NCBI RefSeq assembly: GCF_027980145.1 | Contig: NZ_JAMZNK010000032.1 | Location: 1-64,000, forward strand | Length of the DNA: 64,000 bases | Direction of reading: 5' to 3' | DNA from: Flavobacterium azizsancarii | GTDB lineage: Bacteria; Bacteroidota; Bacteroidia; Flavobacteriales; Flavobacteriaceae | Part shown: piece by piece, positions 53,772 to 63,446 of the stretch | Position numbering within the stretch: the stretch's first letter is position 1 | Layout of the letters: the number at the start of each line of letters is the position of its first letter | Translations under genes and position numbers: made by a program | Notes under the pieces: model-generated | Databases searched by the model: none | What the model was told of the DNA's origin: nothing | Seen by the model: only the letters and a program-made list of their open reading frames with translations

Positions 53772-55745
53772 CTATTTCTTTTCTTGTGTAATTCCTGCCC
53801 AAATATCTGTTCTAAACGATGATGCCGGTAATCCTGATGCATTCGTTAAATTCCCAATAGGATTATCAGCCCAATTGTAGCGAACAGACACCGGATTTGG
53901 TACTTCCTGAGAATATACCTCAACTTTTCCCTTGACTACTTTAGCATCTGCCCAATAAAATTTCTGGTCTGATCCTGCTATACTAAATCCTTTAAGTGCA
54001 TCGTCTCGCGCTTTTATATTTTTATTAAAGTCAAAATCTATTGTAGCTGTATTTCCTTTTATGCTATAGGATTTATACAATGGTCCGGAATAATCAATTT
54101 TGGTATTGTATACTTTTGCCAAAGCTATACTGGCCAAACGACCTCCAACATCTTGTTTGTTTTTTGGATGAATATCTTCTCCGTTCCCAATATCAGTTGT
54201 AACCGCCATTCCGGTGTTTGGCAACTTTAAAGCCTTAAACTGTGCTTCTCTCAACTCTGCCCAATCTGACTCTCCCGGTTCTTGTTTTTGTTGTTTGTAA
54301 TTGGCTAACTGAACAAAGAAAAAAGGCAAATTTTTATCTTTAAATTTATCCCTCCAATCGTTTATCAACAACTGAAATAACTTTTGATATTGGTATGCTC
54401 TTTCTGCATTGCTTTCTCCCTGATACCAGATTACTCCTTTTATTTTATAATCTGTCAAAGGTGCGATCATTGCGTTGTATATGGCGCTTGGTCTGTTTTG
54501 GCCTTGAGCCAAATACGGTTTAGCAGGCAAATTTTTACTATCTGCACCAATATTATATTTCCAGTCTCCGGCTAACGAAATGGTTTCTTTTTCTGATTTT
54601 GCAGCAAAGTTTTCGTCTCCGTAAATTCCACCATTTCCTGATCCGTCAAAAACCCTGATGGTTATGGTGTTTTCGCCTTTTCTTAGAAATTGAGAGGGGA
54701 TTGTGTAATGACGTTTTACATTATATCCCTTGGTTTCACCAATATAATTTCCGTTTACCCAAATCATATCATCATCATCTGCATAATAACTGATGATCAG
54801 GTCTTTTTTTATACTATTTTCTGAAAGTGTTACCTTTTTTCTAAACCAAACAATACCATCAAAATTGCCTAATCCGTTGCTGTCAAAAAATGAAGGCAAT
54901 GTCATTGTTTTCCAGGATGAATCATCAAAATTGGGTGTTGCCCAAATTATTTTTCCAGTCTCAAATCCTTGATCTGAACCTCTTAATTTCATTTCCCAAT
55001 CCTCCATATCAGCATTATACTTTTTTAATAATGCTGCTGCATCAACCTCCGATTTCATTGCCTGAATTTCGGTATCAAAATCATGAATAGTGGTTAACGC
55101 TCCGGAACTTGTCCATGCTTCAATTAGTGTTCCTCCCCAGGAAGAATGAATTAACCCTATTGGGATATTTTTTTCTTTGTAAATCTTTCTGGCAAAAAAA
55201 TAAGCCGTTGCGCTAAAATCAGCTACGGTTTCAGGGCTGCAAACATTCCATCCGCCGTGTTGTACTTTTAGTGTATTTAATGGTAGCGTACTTTCTATAT
55301 GTTCGGCCTGTAATAATCGTATTTGAGGATAATTGGCATTGGATATTTCTTCTTTATAATGATCAATTTTTCCCCAGCCTTTTAATGGCATTTCCATATT
55401 ACTCTGTCCGGAACACAACCAAACTTCGCCAATCAAAACATTCTTTAGCGTTTTAATCGTTCCGTCATTTATGGTAATCGTATAAGGTCCTCCATAAATT
55501 GGGGTTTTCAAAACTACATTCCATTTGCCGTTCACTACTTTGCCTGTATATGATTTTTTATCCCAGGAAGTTTTAATGTTTACTGATTTTGCGTCGCTTT
55601 CTCCCCAAAACGGAACTGCACTTTTTTGTTGCAGCACCATATTATCGGTAAAGAATGACGGCAATATTACCGCAGCATTGGCTGTATTGAATGCACTAAA
55701 GAGTACCCATACAAGTATCGCTTTTCTTAAGAGGTATTTATTCAT
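53772..55745 (-). CDS. Sialate O-acetylesterase family carbohydrate esterase
   Basis: A 657-residue exported SGNH-type esterase. A signal peptide (to about 24) precedes an N-terminal beta domain. LIGEVWLCSGQSNMEMP near 104-120 carries the nucleophilic serine in GQSN. A galactose-binding-like beta domain is inserted at about 255-390 (DDDDMIWVNGNYIGETKGY). The oxyanion part is GVIWYQGESNAE near 435-446, and the catalytic Asp-His pair is in GEDIHP near 522. Despite the family name, PUL members often remove acetyl groups from plant glycans such as xyloglucan or galactomannan. It lies between two alpha-galactosidase-type genes with gaps of 9 and 19 bases. Confidence 0.85.
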   Translation of the reverse strand: MNKYLLRKAILVWVLFSAFNTANAAVILPSFFTDNMVLQQKSAVPFWGESDAKSVNIKTSWDKKSYTGKVVNGKWNVVLKTPIYGGPYTITINDGTIKTLKNVLIGEVWLCSGQSNMEMPLKGWGKIDHYKEEISNANYPQIRLLQAEHIESTLPLNTLKVQHGGWNVCSPETVADFSATAYFFARKIYKEKNIPIGLIHSSWGGTLIEAWTSSGALTTIHDFDTEIQAMKSEVDAAALLKKYNADMEDWEMKLRGSDQGFETGKIIWATPNFDDSSWKTMTLPSFFDSNGLGNFDGIVWFRKKVTLSENSIKKDLIISYYADDDDMIWVNGNYIGETKGYNVKRHYTIPSQFLRKGENTITIRVFDGSGNGGIYGDENFAAKSEKETISLAGDWKYNIGADSKNLPAKPYLAQGQNRPSAIYNAMIAPLTDYKIKGVIWYQGESNAERAYQYQKLFQLLINDWRDKFKDKNLPFFFVQLANYKQQKQEPGESDWAELREAQFKALKLPNTGMAVTTDIGNGEDIHPKNKQDVGGRLASIALAKVYNTKIDYSGPLYKSYSIKGNTATIDFDFNKNIKARDDALKGFSIAGSDQKFYWADAKVVKGKVEVYSQEVPNPVSVRYNWADNPIGNLTNASGLPASSFRTDIWAGITQEKK

Positions 55746-55754
55746 GCCGGTAAT

Positions 55755-57803
55755 TTATTTTACAATTTTAAATAAACGAGCATCTTTAGCCCCAAGACTT
55801 AGATTTATAGTGTTGTTTTTTACTTCAATATTTTCTGCAGTAAAAACATCGTGTAATTTATAATTTCCGTTTTTTATGCCTAATCGTTCTAAAGGAAGCG
55901 CATATGTTTTACTCGTATTTCCGTAATTCAAAATACTGATGTACCAATCGTTACCTATTTTTTGTTCAAAAACTTCAGTAGTCAACTTTCCTGTGTTCCC
56001 TTCTACCGGACGGAACGCTACACCATTTTCTACAATCTTAAGTATTTCTTTATTCTGAAGCCATTCTTTTGCGCGTTTGCTCCAGATTCCGTCTTTGCTA
56101 TAATCGTCACCCGTAATTAAAGTTCCTGTAATAACGGACGAAATTAATCTCGCACGGTTCTCTCCTTCTGTAACATCAGCAAAAACAACGTGATCTGCAT
56201 CTATATAATCGTATGAATACGTTTGCCACCAACCGTAGTTTACACTATTTAAGGTATATTGTGTTTGCTCGATTGTTTTCCAGGCATCACATGCAATACG
56301 GCGAATGTGCGCATAACGAGATGTAGCCATGTTTGGAGAAATTGCTGCATAAATAAGCATTTGGCCATCCAGCGCATTTACTAAATGTTCCATACCTACT
56401 TTATAAGCCCGCATTCCTGTAGTTACATTTTTATCATAAAACGAAGTCGATTCGGCAGCTGCGTGACCTAAAAAGTCGATTTTAATCATCTTAAAACCAC
56501 ACTCTATCAGTTTATTAATCACATAATCAACACGTTTAAGCGTTCCCGGATGTGTAGGATCTATCGCTCTCGCGCCATCAAAATCAAAATAAGTGTTTCC
56601 GGTTTTTGTCCACAATTCTCCAAACGTATAATCACTTCCTTCGGCTTTGCGGTTTGGGCCATCTTTCCATCCCCAATCTGTAAATGGCGCCCAGTATGCT
56701 CCCGGCTCTAAACCTTTCTTTTTGCAATAATCTGCAAATTCTTTTAGTTTACTAAAATCACCGGTAAAACCACCTTTAACCATATTGTCCCAAAACGAAT
56801 CAAGATCAATATAAGCGGTATTGCCAACACGAAATTCCGGAACTGAATTAGCAAAGAAATCAGCCACTTTAGTCGTGTTCTCAAAATTAATTTTCTCCAT
56901 CAAAACTCCCCAACTGTTCCAGCCTACCGGAGTTGGTTTGTCCCATGCAAAAACAAAAGGCTTTTCTACAATGCGATTTGTTTTCGCATATTGTTCCATA
57001 CCGTTTCTCCAATCTGAATAGTATCCTACGAAAAATTTTGGAGAAGCAACTTTATCCGCTTTTACAATCCCGTGGGCAATACTATCACGCGTGTTCTCTT
57101 TTTCTGAATATCCTGCCCAGGCAGAAAACAAAGGTTGTTTGTTTTGATTGATCGTTTTTACGGCACTTTTCCAGATTGTATGTTCAAGAGAACCTACGAT
57201 AAAACCGTTACGGGAAGTATTATTAAATATGATTCCAACTTCGGCACTTGTATTATAAGAAATGGTATCTAACTTTTTAGAGTTATAACTAATGAAGGCA
57301 TCATTATCATAAGGAACAAAAACCGTTTGCAGATTTTCTATTTTGTCAAAAGCAATTTTTCCTAAATCTAATGGAGCAATATAGTTGGTTGCGATTTGTT
57401 GCCCGTTACCCAAAATTTCTAATTGAGTAATAAAATAGTCCTGATCGTTATACGTATAAAAACTCTGAACTACCGTCGCTTTACTTTTATCTTTATAAGT
57501 AAGCGTATATTTTAGACCTTTTCCTAAATCATCATTAAGAGTTTCTTTTGCAAAAACAGCTTTCGGATAAGAACTTATTGAAATTGTTTTACCATTTACA
57601 ACTACTGAAGCTTTTGCTCCGCTAAATATAGTTTTGCCGGATTGACTTACTGCAATTGTTTTTTGTTTTGCATCATAAGTAATAGTACCGTTTTTGCCAA
57701 AAGTCATTTTGATATCATTTTGTGCAAAAGCCGGATTGCAAAAAAATGCCGTTAATAAAACGGACAGAAACAGGCTCTTTAGTAGGAAAGGATATTGTCT
57801 CAT
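55755..57803 (-). CDS. GH-D clan alpha-galactosidase-like enzyme
   Basis: A 682-residue exported enzyme. A signal peptide (to about 27, cleaving near AFAQN) is followed by a beta-sandwich (about 30-270) and a TIM barrel. The barrel has PTPVGWNSWGVLMEKI near 287-302, GAYWAPFTDWGWKDG near 364-378 and CGFKMIKIDFLGHAAAE near 433-449, whose aspartate is the likely nucleophile, followed by a C-terminal beta domain. GWNSW and KIDF place it in clan GH-D (GH27/GH36-like) or a close unassigned relative. I cannot fix the family. It is first in the minus-strand operon and has the 21-bp shared operator-like site at 57823-57843 just upstream. Confidence 0.75.
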   Translation of the reverse strand: MRQYPFLLKSLFLSVLLTAFFCNPAFAQNDIKMTFGKNGTITYDAKQKTIAVSQSGKTIFSGAKASVVVNGKTISISSYPKAVFAKETLNDDLGKGLKYTLTYKDKSKATVVQSFYTYNDQDYFITQLEILGNGQQIATNYIAPLDLGKIAFDKIENLQTVFVPYDNDAFISYNSKKLDTISYNTSAEVGIIFNNTSRNGFIVGSLEHTIWKSAVKTINQNKQPLFSAWAGYSEKENTRDSIAHGIVKADKVASPKFFVGYYSDWRNGMEQYAKTNRIVEKPFVFAWDKPTPVGWNSWGVLMEKINFENTTKVADFFANSVPEFRVGNTAYIDLDSFWDNMVKGGFTGDFSKLKEFADYCKKKGLEPGAYWAPFTDWGWKDGPNRKAEGSDYTFGELWTKTGNTYFDFDGARAIDPTHPGTLKRVDYVINKLIECGFKMIKIDFLGHAAAESTSFYDKNVTTGMRAYKVGMEHLVNALDGQMLIYAAISPNMATSRYAHIRRIACDAWKTIEQTQYTLNSVNYGWWQTYSYDYIDADHVVFADVTEGENRARLISSVITGTLITGDDYSKDGIWSKRAKEWLQNKEILKIVENGVAFRPVEGNTGKLTTEVFEQKIGNDWYISILNYGNTSKTYALPLERLGIKNGNYKLHDVFTAENIEVKNNTINLSLGAKDARLFKIVK

Positions 57804-57822
57804 TCAATAAATTTTTAAGTTA

Positions 57823-57856
57823 TTATACTATTCTATACTACAATGATACAAATTAA
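57823..57856 (-). promoter_or_regulatory. Promoter of the GH-D/esterase/GH36 operon with shared operator-like site
   Basis: The minus strand has a TTAATTTG box (57856-57849), one base off TAnnTTTG, five bases, then the 21-bp site at 57843-57823: TTGTAGTATAG, then A, then ATAGTATAA. Only the middle base differs from the SusC copy, and the spacing to the -7 box is identical. Confidence 0.6.
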
Positions 57857-58221
57857 AATTTAGTTACCAATATTTGAGTATGAAATTTTTTACCTGATAC
57901 ATTATATAAGTACCTATTAAAGTTGTTTCGCACAATTTTTGTTTTTTAATAAAAATGCTTCACTATATAAGTTCATATTAAAATTGGTTCGTATAATTAA
58001 AATGGTTCTAACGTATAAGTTCATATTAGACTTCCTTATATGATTTTTACAATTCAAAAAAACATCGAGATTCTATAACTTATATGGTTCAAAAAACACA
58101 CAGCAATACTAAACTTAATTATAACGTATAAAATAAAGGCATTTTTTACACTTATTCTGAATAATATTTTTTAAAACGATCTTTATTTAAATTTTATTTA
58201 GAATTAATATAAATAAACTTT

Positions 58222-58229
58222 TATATTTG
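58222..58229 (+). promoter_or_regulatory. -7 box of the sigma-factor gene
   Basis: TATATTTG, an exact match to TAnnTTTG, 72 bases before the start codon. No TTG is visible at the -33 position. Confidence 0.5.
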
Positions 58230-58301
58230 CCGATTTCCAGGCAAAAAAGGTCTTTTGGATAAATTACCTATATTGCTTTCTAAAAAAGTGATCCTTTTAT
58301 A

Positions 58302-58901
58302 ATGAACAATACTACCAGTTTCGAATTACATCTTTTTGAATCTTTCAAAGAAGGAGACGAAACTGCTTTCACTTATTTTTACGACAAATACTTTCGCCGA
58401 ATTACAGCGTTCAGCGTTCAGTTTATTTATGATAAAGACGAAGCTGAGAATTTTGCGCAAGAGGCATTTGTTCATTTATGGCAAAACAGAGAAACTGTTG
58501 AATCTGTAAATGGTATTCAATCCTTCCTGTATACTTATGCCAAATCGAAATGTCTGAATATGATCCGGCACAATAAGGTGAAAGATAAATTTAAAAGTGA
58601 GATTTTAAATCAGAAAGAAAGGGAACTGGATATCGAAATCTTAAATTCGGTTCAGTTTGATACTTTAGAATTAACGGAATTAGAACGTTTAATTCAGGAA
58701 TCGATTAGTGAACTTCCTCCCAAAACCCGCGAGGTTTTTATAAAAAAACGTTACGAAGATAAAAAAAATGCAGAAATCGCCGAAGAAATGCAAGTGACCT
58801 TAAAAGCTGTAGAAGCCCATATGACAAAGGCTTTGAAGATTTTAAAAACGAAATTATCGGATTATTTATTTCTTATTTTTATCCTTATTTGTAATAATTA
58901 A
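58302..58901 (+). CDS. ECF RNA polymerase sigma factor
   Basis: A 199-residue sigma-70 factor of the Bacteroidota FecI-like group. Region 2 covers about 10-90, with YDKDEAENFAQEAFVHLWQN near 43-62. Region 4 covers about 125-185, with ISELPPKTREVFIKKRYEDKK near 133-153 (proline-rich start ELPPKT) and AEIAEEMQVTLKAVEAHMTK near 155-174 as the helix-turn-helix. A hydrophobic tail, LFLIFILICN, ends the protein. The FecR gene follows after 67 bases. In such cascades the sigma factor is released when a ligand binds the STN-type receptor and switches on the receptor operon. Confidence 0.9.
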   Translation: MNNTTSFELHLFESFKEGDETAFTYFYDKYFRRITAFSVQFIYDKDEAENFAQEAFVHLWQNRETVESVNGIQSFLYTYAKSKCLNMIRHNKVKDKFKSEILNQKERELDIEILNSVQFDTLELTELERLIQESISELPPKTREVFIKKRYEDKKNAEIAEEMQVTLKAVEAHMTKALKILKTKLSDYLFLIFILICNN

Positions 58902-58968
58902 AAATAAAAGGTAGGGTATTTTAATTCTGAAGTGTACTTACTACAGCGAGAAGTTTAAAAACTCAAAT

Positions 58969-60072
58969 ATGACATCAGAAATCATTTATAAATACCTTTC
59001 TAATGAAGCTTCAGAACAAGAAGTTCAAATTCTTTTTGAATGGATTGAAGCCTCGGAAGAAAATAAAAAGCATTTTATAACTTTAAAGAAAACCTGGGCG
59101 TTAACGGCACTTTCTGAAAATCTTTCAAGCGATAGTGTTCCTGTAGTTTTAATTCGACCAAAAAATAAAATAATTCATTATCTGAAATATGCCGCGGTAT
59201 TTATTGTCCTGATCGGATTAAGCAAATTAGCGTTCAATTTGAATGAAAAAACAAAATCAGCAAAAGAAATTGTTTTAGAATTAGCTGATGGACGTTCTGA
59301 ATATATTACGAAAGACAACCATACAAAATTGGTAAACGCTAAAGGCGATCTAATTGCTAAGAAGTTTCCAAACCAAATCATTTACTTTGGAAAAGTTCAG
59401 GATCAGCAATTGGTTTACAATACATTGAAAGTTCCTTACGGAAAAAGATTCAAATTGACGCTTTCAGACGGAACGGTGGTGAGTTTAAATTCAGGAACAA
59501 CATTAAGATATCCGGAGCAATTTGGCATCAACGGAAAAAGAAATGTGTATTTAACCGGTGAAGCTTTTTTTGAAGTGGCCAAAGACAAAGAACATCCTTT
59601 TATTGTCAGCGCCAATCAGGTTGATGTTGAAGTTCTGGGAACAAAATTTAACGTTAGTGCGTATCCTGAAAACCCAACGGTCAACAGTACTCTGGTCGAA
59701 GGAAGTATTCAGATGTATGAAGTCGAAAACAAACAAAATGTTATTTTGTTAAAGCCTAACCAAATGGCAACCTGGCAAAACAACTCTAAAAAAATTACAA
59801 CAAAAGAAGTTGATCCTGCTTTCTATTCTGCCTGGACAAAAGGTGAACTTGCTTTTAAAGACACTCCATTTTCTACCATCGCTAAAATAATTCAGCGTAC
59901 TTACGACGTCGAAATTATCAATAAAAATACTGTTTTGGCCAGACAGAATTTTACCGGTACTATTAAAATTAGCGAATCCAGTGTCGAAAACATTTTAGAA
60001 CTTCTAAAACGTGACACGCCTTTTAATTATTCCATTAAAGGAAATACAATAACCATTACCAACCTTCCATAA
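58969..60072 (+). CDS. FecR-type anti-sigma factor
   Basis: A 367-residue inner-membrane regulator. The cytoplasmic N-terminus (about 1-65) binds sigma; one helix lies near 68-85 (LKYAAVFIVLIGLSKLAF). The periplasmic part has the FecR domain at about 150-245, with PYGKRFKLTLSDGTVVSLNS and NVYLTGEAFFEVAKDKEHPF, and a C-terminal DUF4974 domain at about 292-365 (FKDTPFSTIAKIIQRTYDVE). It passes the signal from the STN domain of the next gene's product to the sigma factor. The receptor gene starts 11 bases downstream. Confidence 0.92.
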   Translation: MTSEIIYKYLSNEASEQEVQILFEWIEASEENKKHFITLKKTWALTALSENLSSDSVPVVLIRPKNKIIHYLKYAAVFIVLIGLSKLAFNLNEKTKSAKEIVLELADGRSEYITKDNHTKLVNAKGDLIAKKFPNQIIYFGKVQDQQLVYNTLKVPYGKRFKLTLSDGTVVSLNSGTTLRYPEQFGINGKRNVYLTGEAFFEVAKDKEHPFIVSANQVDVEVLGTKFNVSAYPENPTVNSTLVEGSIQMYEVENKQNVILLKPNQMATWQNNSKKITTKEVDPAFYSAWTKGELAFKDTPFSTIAKIIQRTYDVEIINKNTVLARQNFTGTIKISESSVENILELLKRDTPFNYSIKGNTITITNLP

Positions 60073-60082
60073 CTAAATAAAC

Positions 60083-63000
60083 ATGACTTTTACGATACCC
60101 GATTTAAGGAAAATTCTATTTTTCCTAGCCCTGCTTTTATCCAGTTTCAAAGGTTTTTCTCAGAATAAAAGCATCACTTTACAGCTCAAAAACAAACCTA
60201 TTAGTTTGATTATTAAAGCTATTGAAGAACAAACTGATTTTAGGATTATTTACAACGCCAGAAAAATAGATGCTGATCAGTTAGCAGATATTAATGTTCA
60301 GAATGCCACTTTAGAAATGGCGCTGACACAATTGTTAGCCGGTAAAAACATTTCGTTTTATATCCAGAAAAAACAGGTTTTATTAACGAACGCTGCTCCT
60401 GCTCCAACATCTACTATATCTTCTGATGAAAAAGAGAGATTCATTAGCGGAACAGTTTATAGTGCAAAAGACAAACAACCGCTTCCCGGAGCAACCATTC
60501 GCATAAAAGATACAGGAATGGGCGCTATAACTGATTTTAACGGGAAATTTGTTTATGAGTTAAAAGGGAATGATATTGCTAATACGATTCTTGAAGTTGG
60601 ATTTTTAGGAATGGAATCTCAATCGCAAAAAACAAATGACAAAAAACAGTTTGTTTTTTATCTTAAAGAAGCGACGGACGAATTAAATCCTGTCGTAATT
60701 ACTTCGTCTTACGGTACTACAAAACTAAAAGAGGAAATCGTTGGGAGTATTTCTACCCTATATGCCAAAGATATAGCCGTTGAGCAAGCTTCAGAAAGTG
60801 TCGATAAAATGATTACTGGTCAAATCGCCGGTGTATTGGTCGAAAATACTTCTGGTGTTGGTGGTCCGGTAAAAATTAATATTCGCGGACAGGGAACTTT
60901 ATCTTCTTTTACCGGTGCACGAACGGGAACTTCAAGTCAGCCACTGATCATTATTGATGGCGTAATCATGGGAGAAGAGTACGGAATAGACAGCGCATAT
61001 TTTAGCGGAAACGGAGATTTTACAGAAAGTTTTGGTAATCCGCTGATGAAAATCGCTCCCGAAAATATTGAAAGCATTTCAGTTCTTAAAGATGCAGCGG
61101 CTGTAGGTATTTACGGTGCTGACGGTGCAAATGGTGTTATTTTGATCACGACCAAAAAAGGAAAAAAAGGAAAAACACAATTTGGTTTCTCCAATCAGCT
61201 TGGGGTTTCATCAGCCATCAATCAGATTAAATATCTTAACGGAGAGCAATACAATGAGCTTAGGAACGAATTTGTAAAAAATACTACTCCGGGAGCCGTC
61301 CTGACTCCCTATAATGGTGTCAATACAGATTGGTTTGGTCTATTGAATCAATCAGGAATTTTCAATAAATATAATTTTAATGTTTCCGGCTCAACATCAA
61401 AAATTTCATATCGCACCAATATTAGCTATACAAAAATTGATGAACCGCAAATGGGTAACAATACCAAACAATTGAACGCGGGGATCAATTTAGGTTACAG
61501 TTCCGGTAAACTAGATATCAGCTTAATGCTTAATCCAAGTTATACTCAGAAGACTGCACCCAATATCTTTTATTCTTTTGCTTACCTGCCTACTCTTTCT
61601 CCTTATAATGAGGATGGATCGTACTCATTATTAGGCGTTAGTGGCATGATGAGAGGAAATCCGTTGGCAGCGATAGAGCAAAACAAAAATGAAGCAAAAA
61701 CGTATGGCATTTTAGGTAGTTTAAGTCTTTCTTATAAACTAAGTAATGCTATAAAATTCTCTACGCTGTTTGGTATGGACTATACTGATAAAGATCAGGA
61801 TCGATATTTTTCGGCTGAAAATGAAAGCGGTCAGTTTCCCGGAACTTTTGTTTTAGACGATACCACTTATAAAAGATGGGGGCGCCGACTTTTAAACCAA
61901 AGAAACACGACTAAATGGAACTGGCAAGGACAAGCTTTATTTAACAAACAGCTTACTAAAAATCATGCTATTGATGGTGTTGTTGGTTTTGAACTTTCTG
62001 AGGATAAAACTGATTTTGATTATCAGTCCGGAACTGGTTTTGTAAATCCTAATGTTATCAATCCGATCTTTAATGCTATAAAAGATGATAATCCATTAAC
62101 TCCTGATGTGGATGAATCTACAAGTAATCAGGTAATTGGAAAGGAAATTAGTTATAACTCGCGAGTATCTTTATTTTCTCAGCTAAATTATAATTATAAA
62201 AAACGATATTATGTATTAGCCAATTTCCGTCGCGATCAAAGTTCTGTGTTCGGAGATGATACTGATGTGGCTAATAATGGCGGCCTTGGAGCCAGTTGGA
62301 TTATTAGTAATGAAAACTTCCTTAATAACAATTCGTGGATTAACTTTTTAAAAATAAAAACGAGTTACGGTACAACAGGAAACTCGAGAATTGGTTCTTA
62401 CCGATCAAAGGGTTTATACAATTATCAACAAAATAATTATAATGGCGGAACTGGTGCTACTCCGGGCTCTGCTCCAAATGGAAGGTTAAGCTGGGAAAAA
62501 AACACGAAGTTTAATGCCGGAATCGATTTTAATATCTTCAATCGCGTCGAGTTTTCTGTAGAATATTATCGTGATGACAAAAGTGATTTAATTACAACCC
62601 GAAATATTCCTACTGAAACCGGTTATAGTTCTATGTTGTTGAATGCGGCAAGCATGTACAATCAGGGGTTTGAATTTCAGACTAGAATTAAATGGATTAC
62701 CAACACAAATTTTAAATGGACTACTTCTTTTAATATTTCTACCGTAGATAGTAAAGTAACTGATTTAAAAGGTTTAGGAAGCGAATTCTCTACAGCGGAA
62801 CTTGCTTTGGCACAAAAAATTGGTTACAGCACTACCTCAGTCTGGGGAATAAAATGGGTGGGTGTTGATCCCGCTACCGGCAGAGACCTGGTTACTAAAA
62901 ACGGACAGGTATATGACCTAGCCACTTATAAAACGCTATTTACAATAGCAGACTGGGAACCTATTGGCGACACGCAGGCTAAAGCATATGGTGGTTTCAA

Positions 63001-63442
63001 TAATAGTTTTACCTTTTTCAGCAATTTAATTTTATCACTAAGAGGAGATTTCCAATTGGGTGGCGATTTCTTTGCATCTGATGCTATAATTGACAAATAC
63101 TCGAATACATCCAACAGAAATCTTTCTGTAAATGCTGCTAATCACTGGAGAAATCCAGGAGATATTGTACCGTATTCAGCGGTAACAATTGTACCGGTTA
63201 CGGCAAATTTAAGCAAGTATGTTTATGACGCTACTTATGTACGATTAAGCAACATTAATCTTAGTTATAATGTGCCTGTAAAAAATATTTTCTTGGATAC
63301 ACTTTCTGTTTTTGCAGATGCTACAAATGTGTTGTACTGGTACAAAGACAAAAGTCCGAAAGGAATGAACGGAATACGGGAGTTTAGCTACACTTATCCA
63401 CAGGCAAGAACAATTTCACTTGGTGTAAATGCAAAATTTTAA
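60083..63442 (+). CDS. SusC-type TonB receptor with STN signalling domain
   Basis: A 1119-residue outer-membrane transporter-transducer. A signal peptide (to about 27) precedes an STN domain at about 28-95 (ISLIIKAIEEQTDFRIIYNA), which contacts FecR. A carboxypeptidase-like regulatory domain follows at about 128-205 (PLPGATIRIKDTGMGAITDF). The plug has NIRGQGTLSS near 266-275 and GIYGADGANGVILITTKKGK near 344-363. The barrel ends TISLGVNAKF. The partner SusD gene starts 5 bases after its stop. The ligand is unknown; FecR/sigma-coupled SusC systems in this phylum respond to glycans or glycoprotein parts. Confidence 0.92.
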   Translation: MTFTIPDLRKILFFLALLLSSFKGFSQNKSITLQLKNKPISLIIKAIEEQTDFRIIYNARKIDADQLADINVQNATLEMALTQLLAGKNISFYIQKKQVLLTNAAPAPTSTISSDEKERFISGTVYSAKDKQPLPGATIRIKDTGMGAITDFNGKFVYELKGNDIANTILEVGFLGMESQSQKTNDKKQFVFYLKEATDELNPVVITSSYGTTKLKEEIVGSISTLYAKDIAVEQASESVDKMITGQIAGVLVENTSGVGGPVKINIRGQGTLSSFTGARTGTSSQPLIIIDGVIMGEEYGIDSAYFSGNGDFTESFGNPLMKIAPENIESISVLKDAAAVGIYGADGANGVILITTKKGKKGKTQFGFSNQLGVSSAINQIKYLNGEQYNELRNEFVKNTTPGAVLTPYNGVNTDWFGLLNQSGIFNKYNFNVSGSTSKISYRTNISYTKIDEPQMGNNTKQLNAGINLGYSSGKLDISLMLNPSYTQKTAPNIFYSFAYLPTLSPYNEDGSYSLLGVSGMMRGNPLAAIEQNKNEAKTYGILGSLSLSYKLSNAIKFSTLFGMDYTDKDQDRYFSAENESGQFPGTFVLDDTTYKRWGRRLLNQRNTTKWNWQGQALFNKQLTKNHAIDGVVGFELSEDKTDFDYQSGTGFVNPNVINPIFNAIKDDNPLTPDVDESTSNQVIGKEISYNSRVSLFSQLNYNYKKRYYVLANFRRDQSSVFGDDTDVANNGGLGASWIISNENFLNNNSWINFLKIKTSYGTTGNSRIGSYRSKGLYNYQQNNYNGGTGATPGSAPNGRLSWEKNTKFNAGIDFNIFNRVEFSVEYYRDDKSDLITTRNIPTETGYSSMLLNAASMYNQGFEFQTRIKWITNTNFKWTTSFNISTVDSKVTDLKGLGSEFSTAELALAQKIGYSTTSVWGIKWVGVDPATGRDLVTKNGQVYDLATYKTLFTIADWEPIGDTQAKAYGGFNNSFTFFSNLILSLRGDFQLGGDFFASDAIIDKYSNTSNRNLSVNAANHWRNPGDIVPYSAVTIVPVTANLSKYVYDATYVRLSNINLSYNVPVKNIFLDTLSVFADATNVLYWYKDKSPKGMNGIREFSYTYPQARTISLGVNAKF

Positions 63443-63446
63443 GACG

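Larger units (their letters stand above)
57804..58301. promoter_or_regulatory. Divergent regulatory region between PUL and sigma-factor gene
   Basis: The 21-bp operator-like site is at 57823-57843, and a TTAATTTG -7-like box for the minus strand at 57856-57849. Three imperfect direct repeats, TATAAGTNCNTATTA, start at 57905, 57966 and 58014. TATATTTG at 58222-58229 is a plus-strand -7 box for the sigma factor. No gene is seen. Confidence 0.6.
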
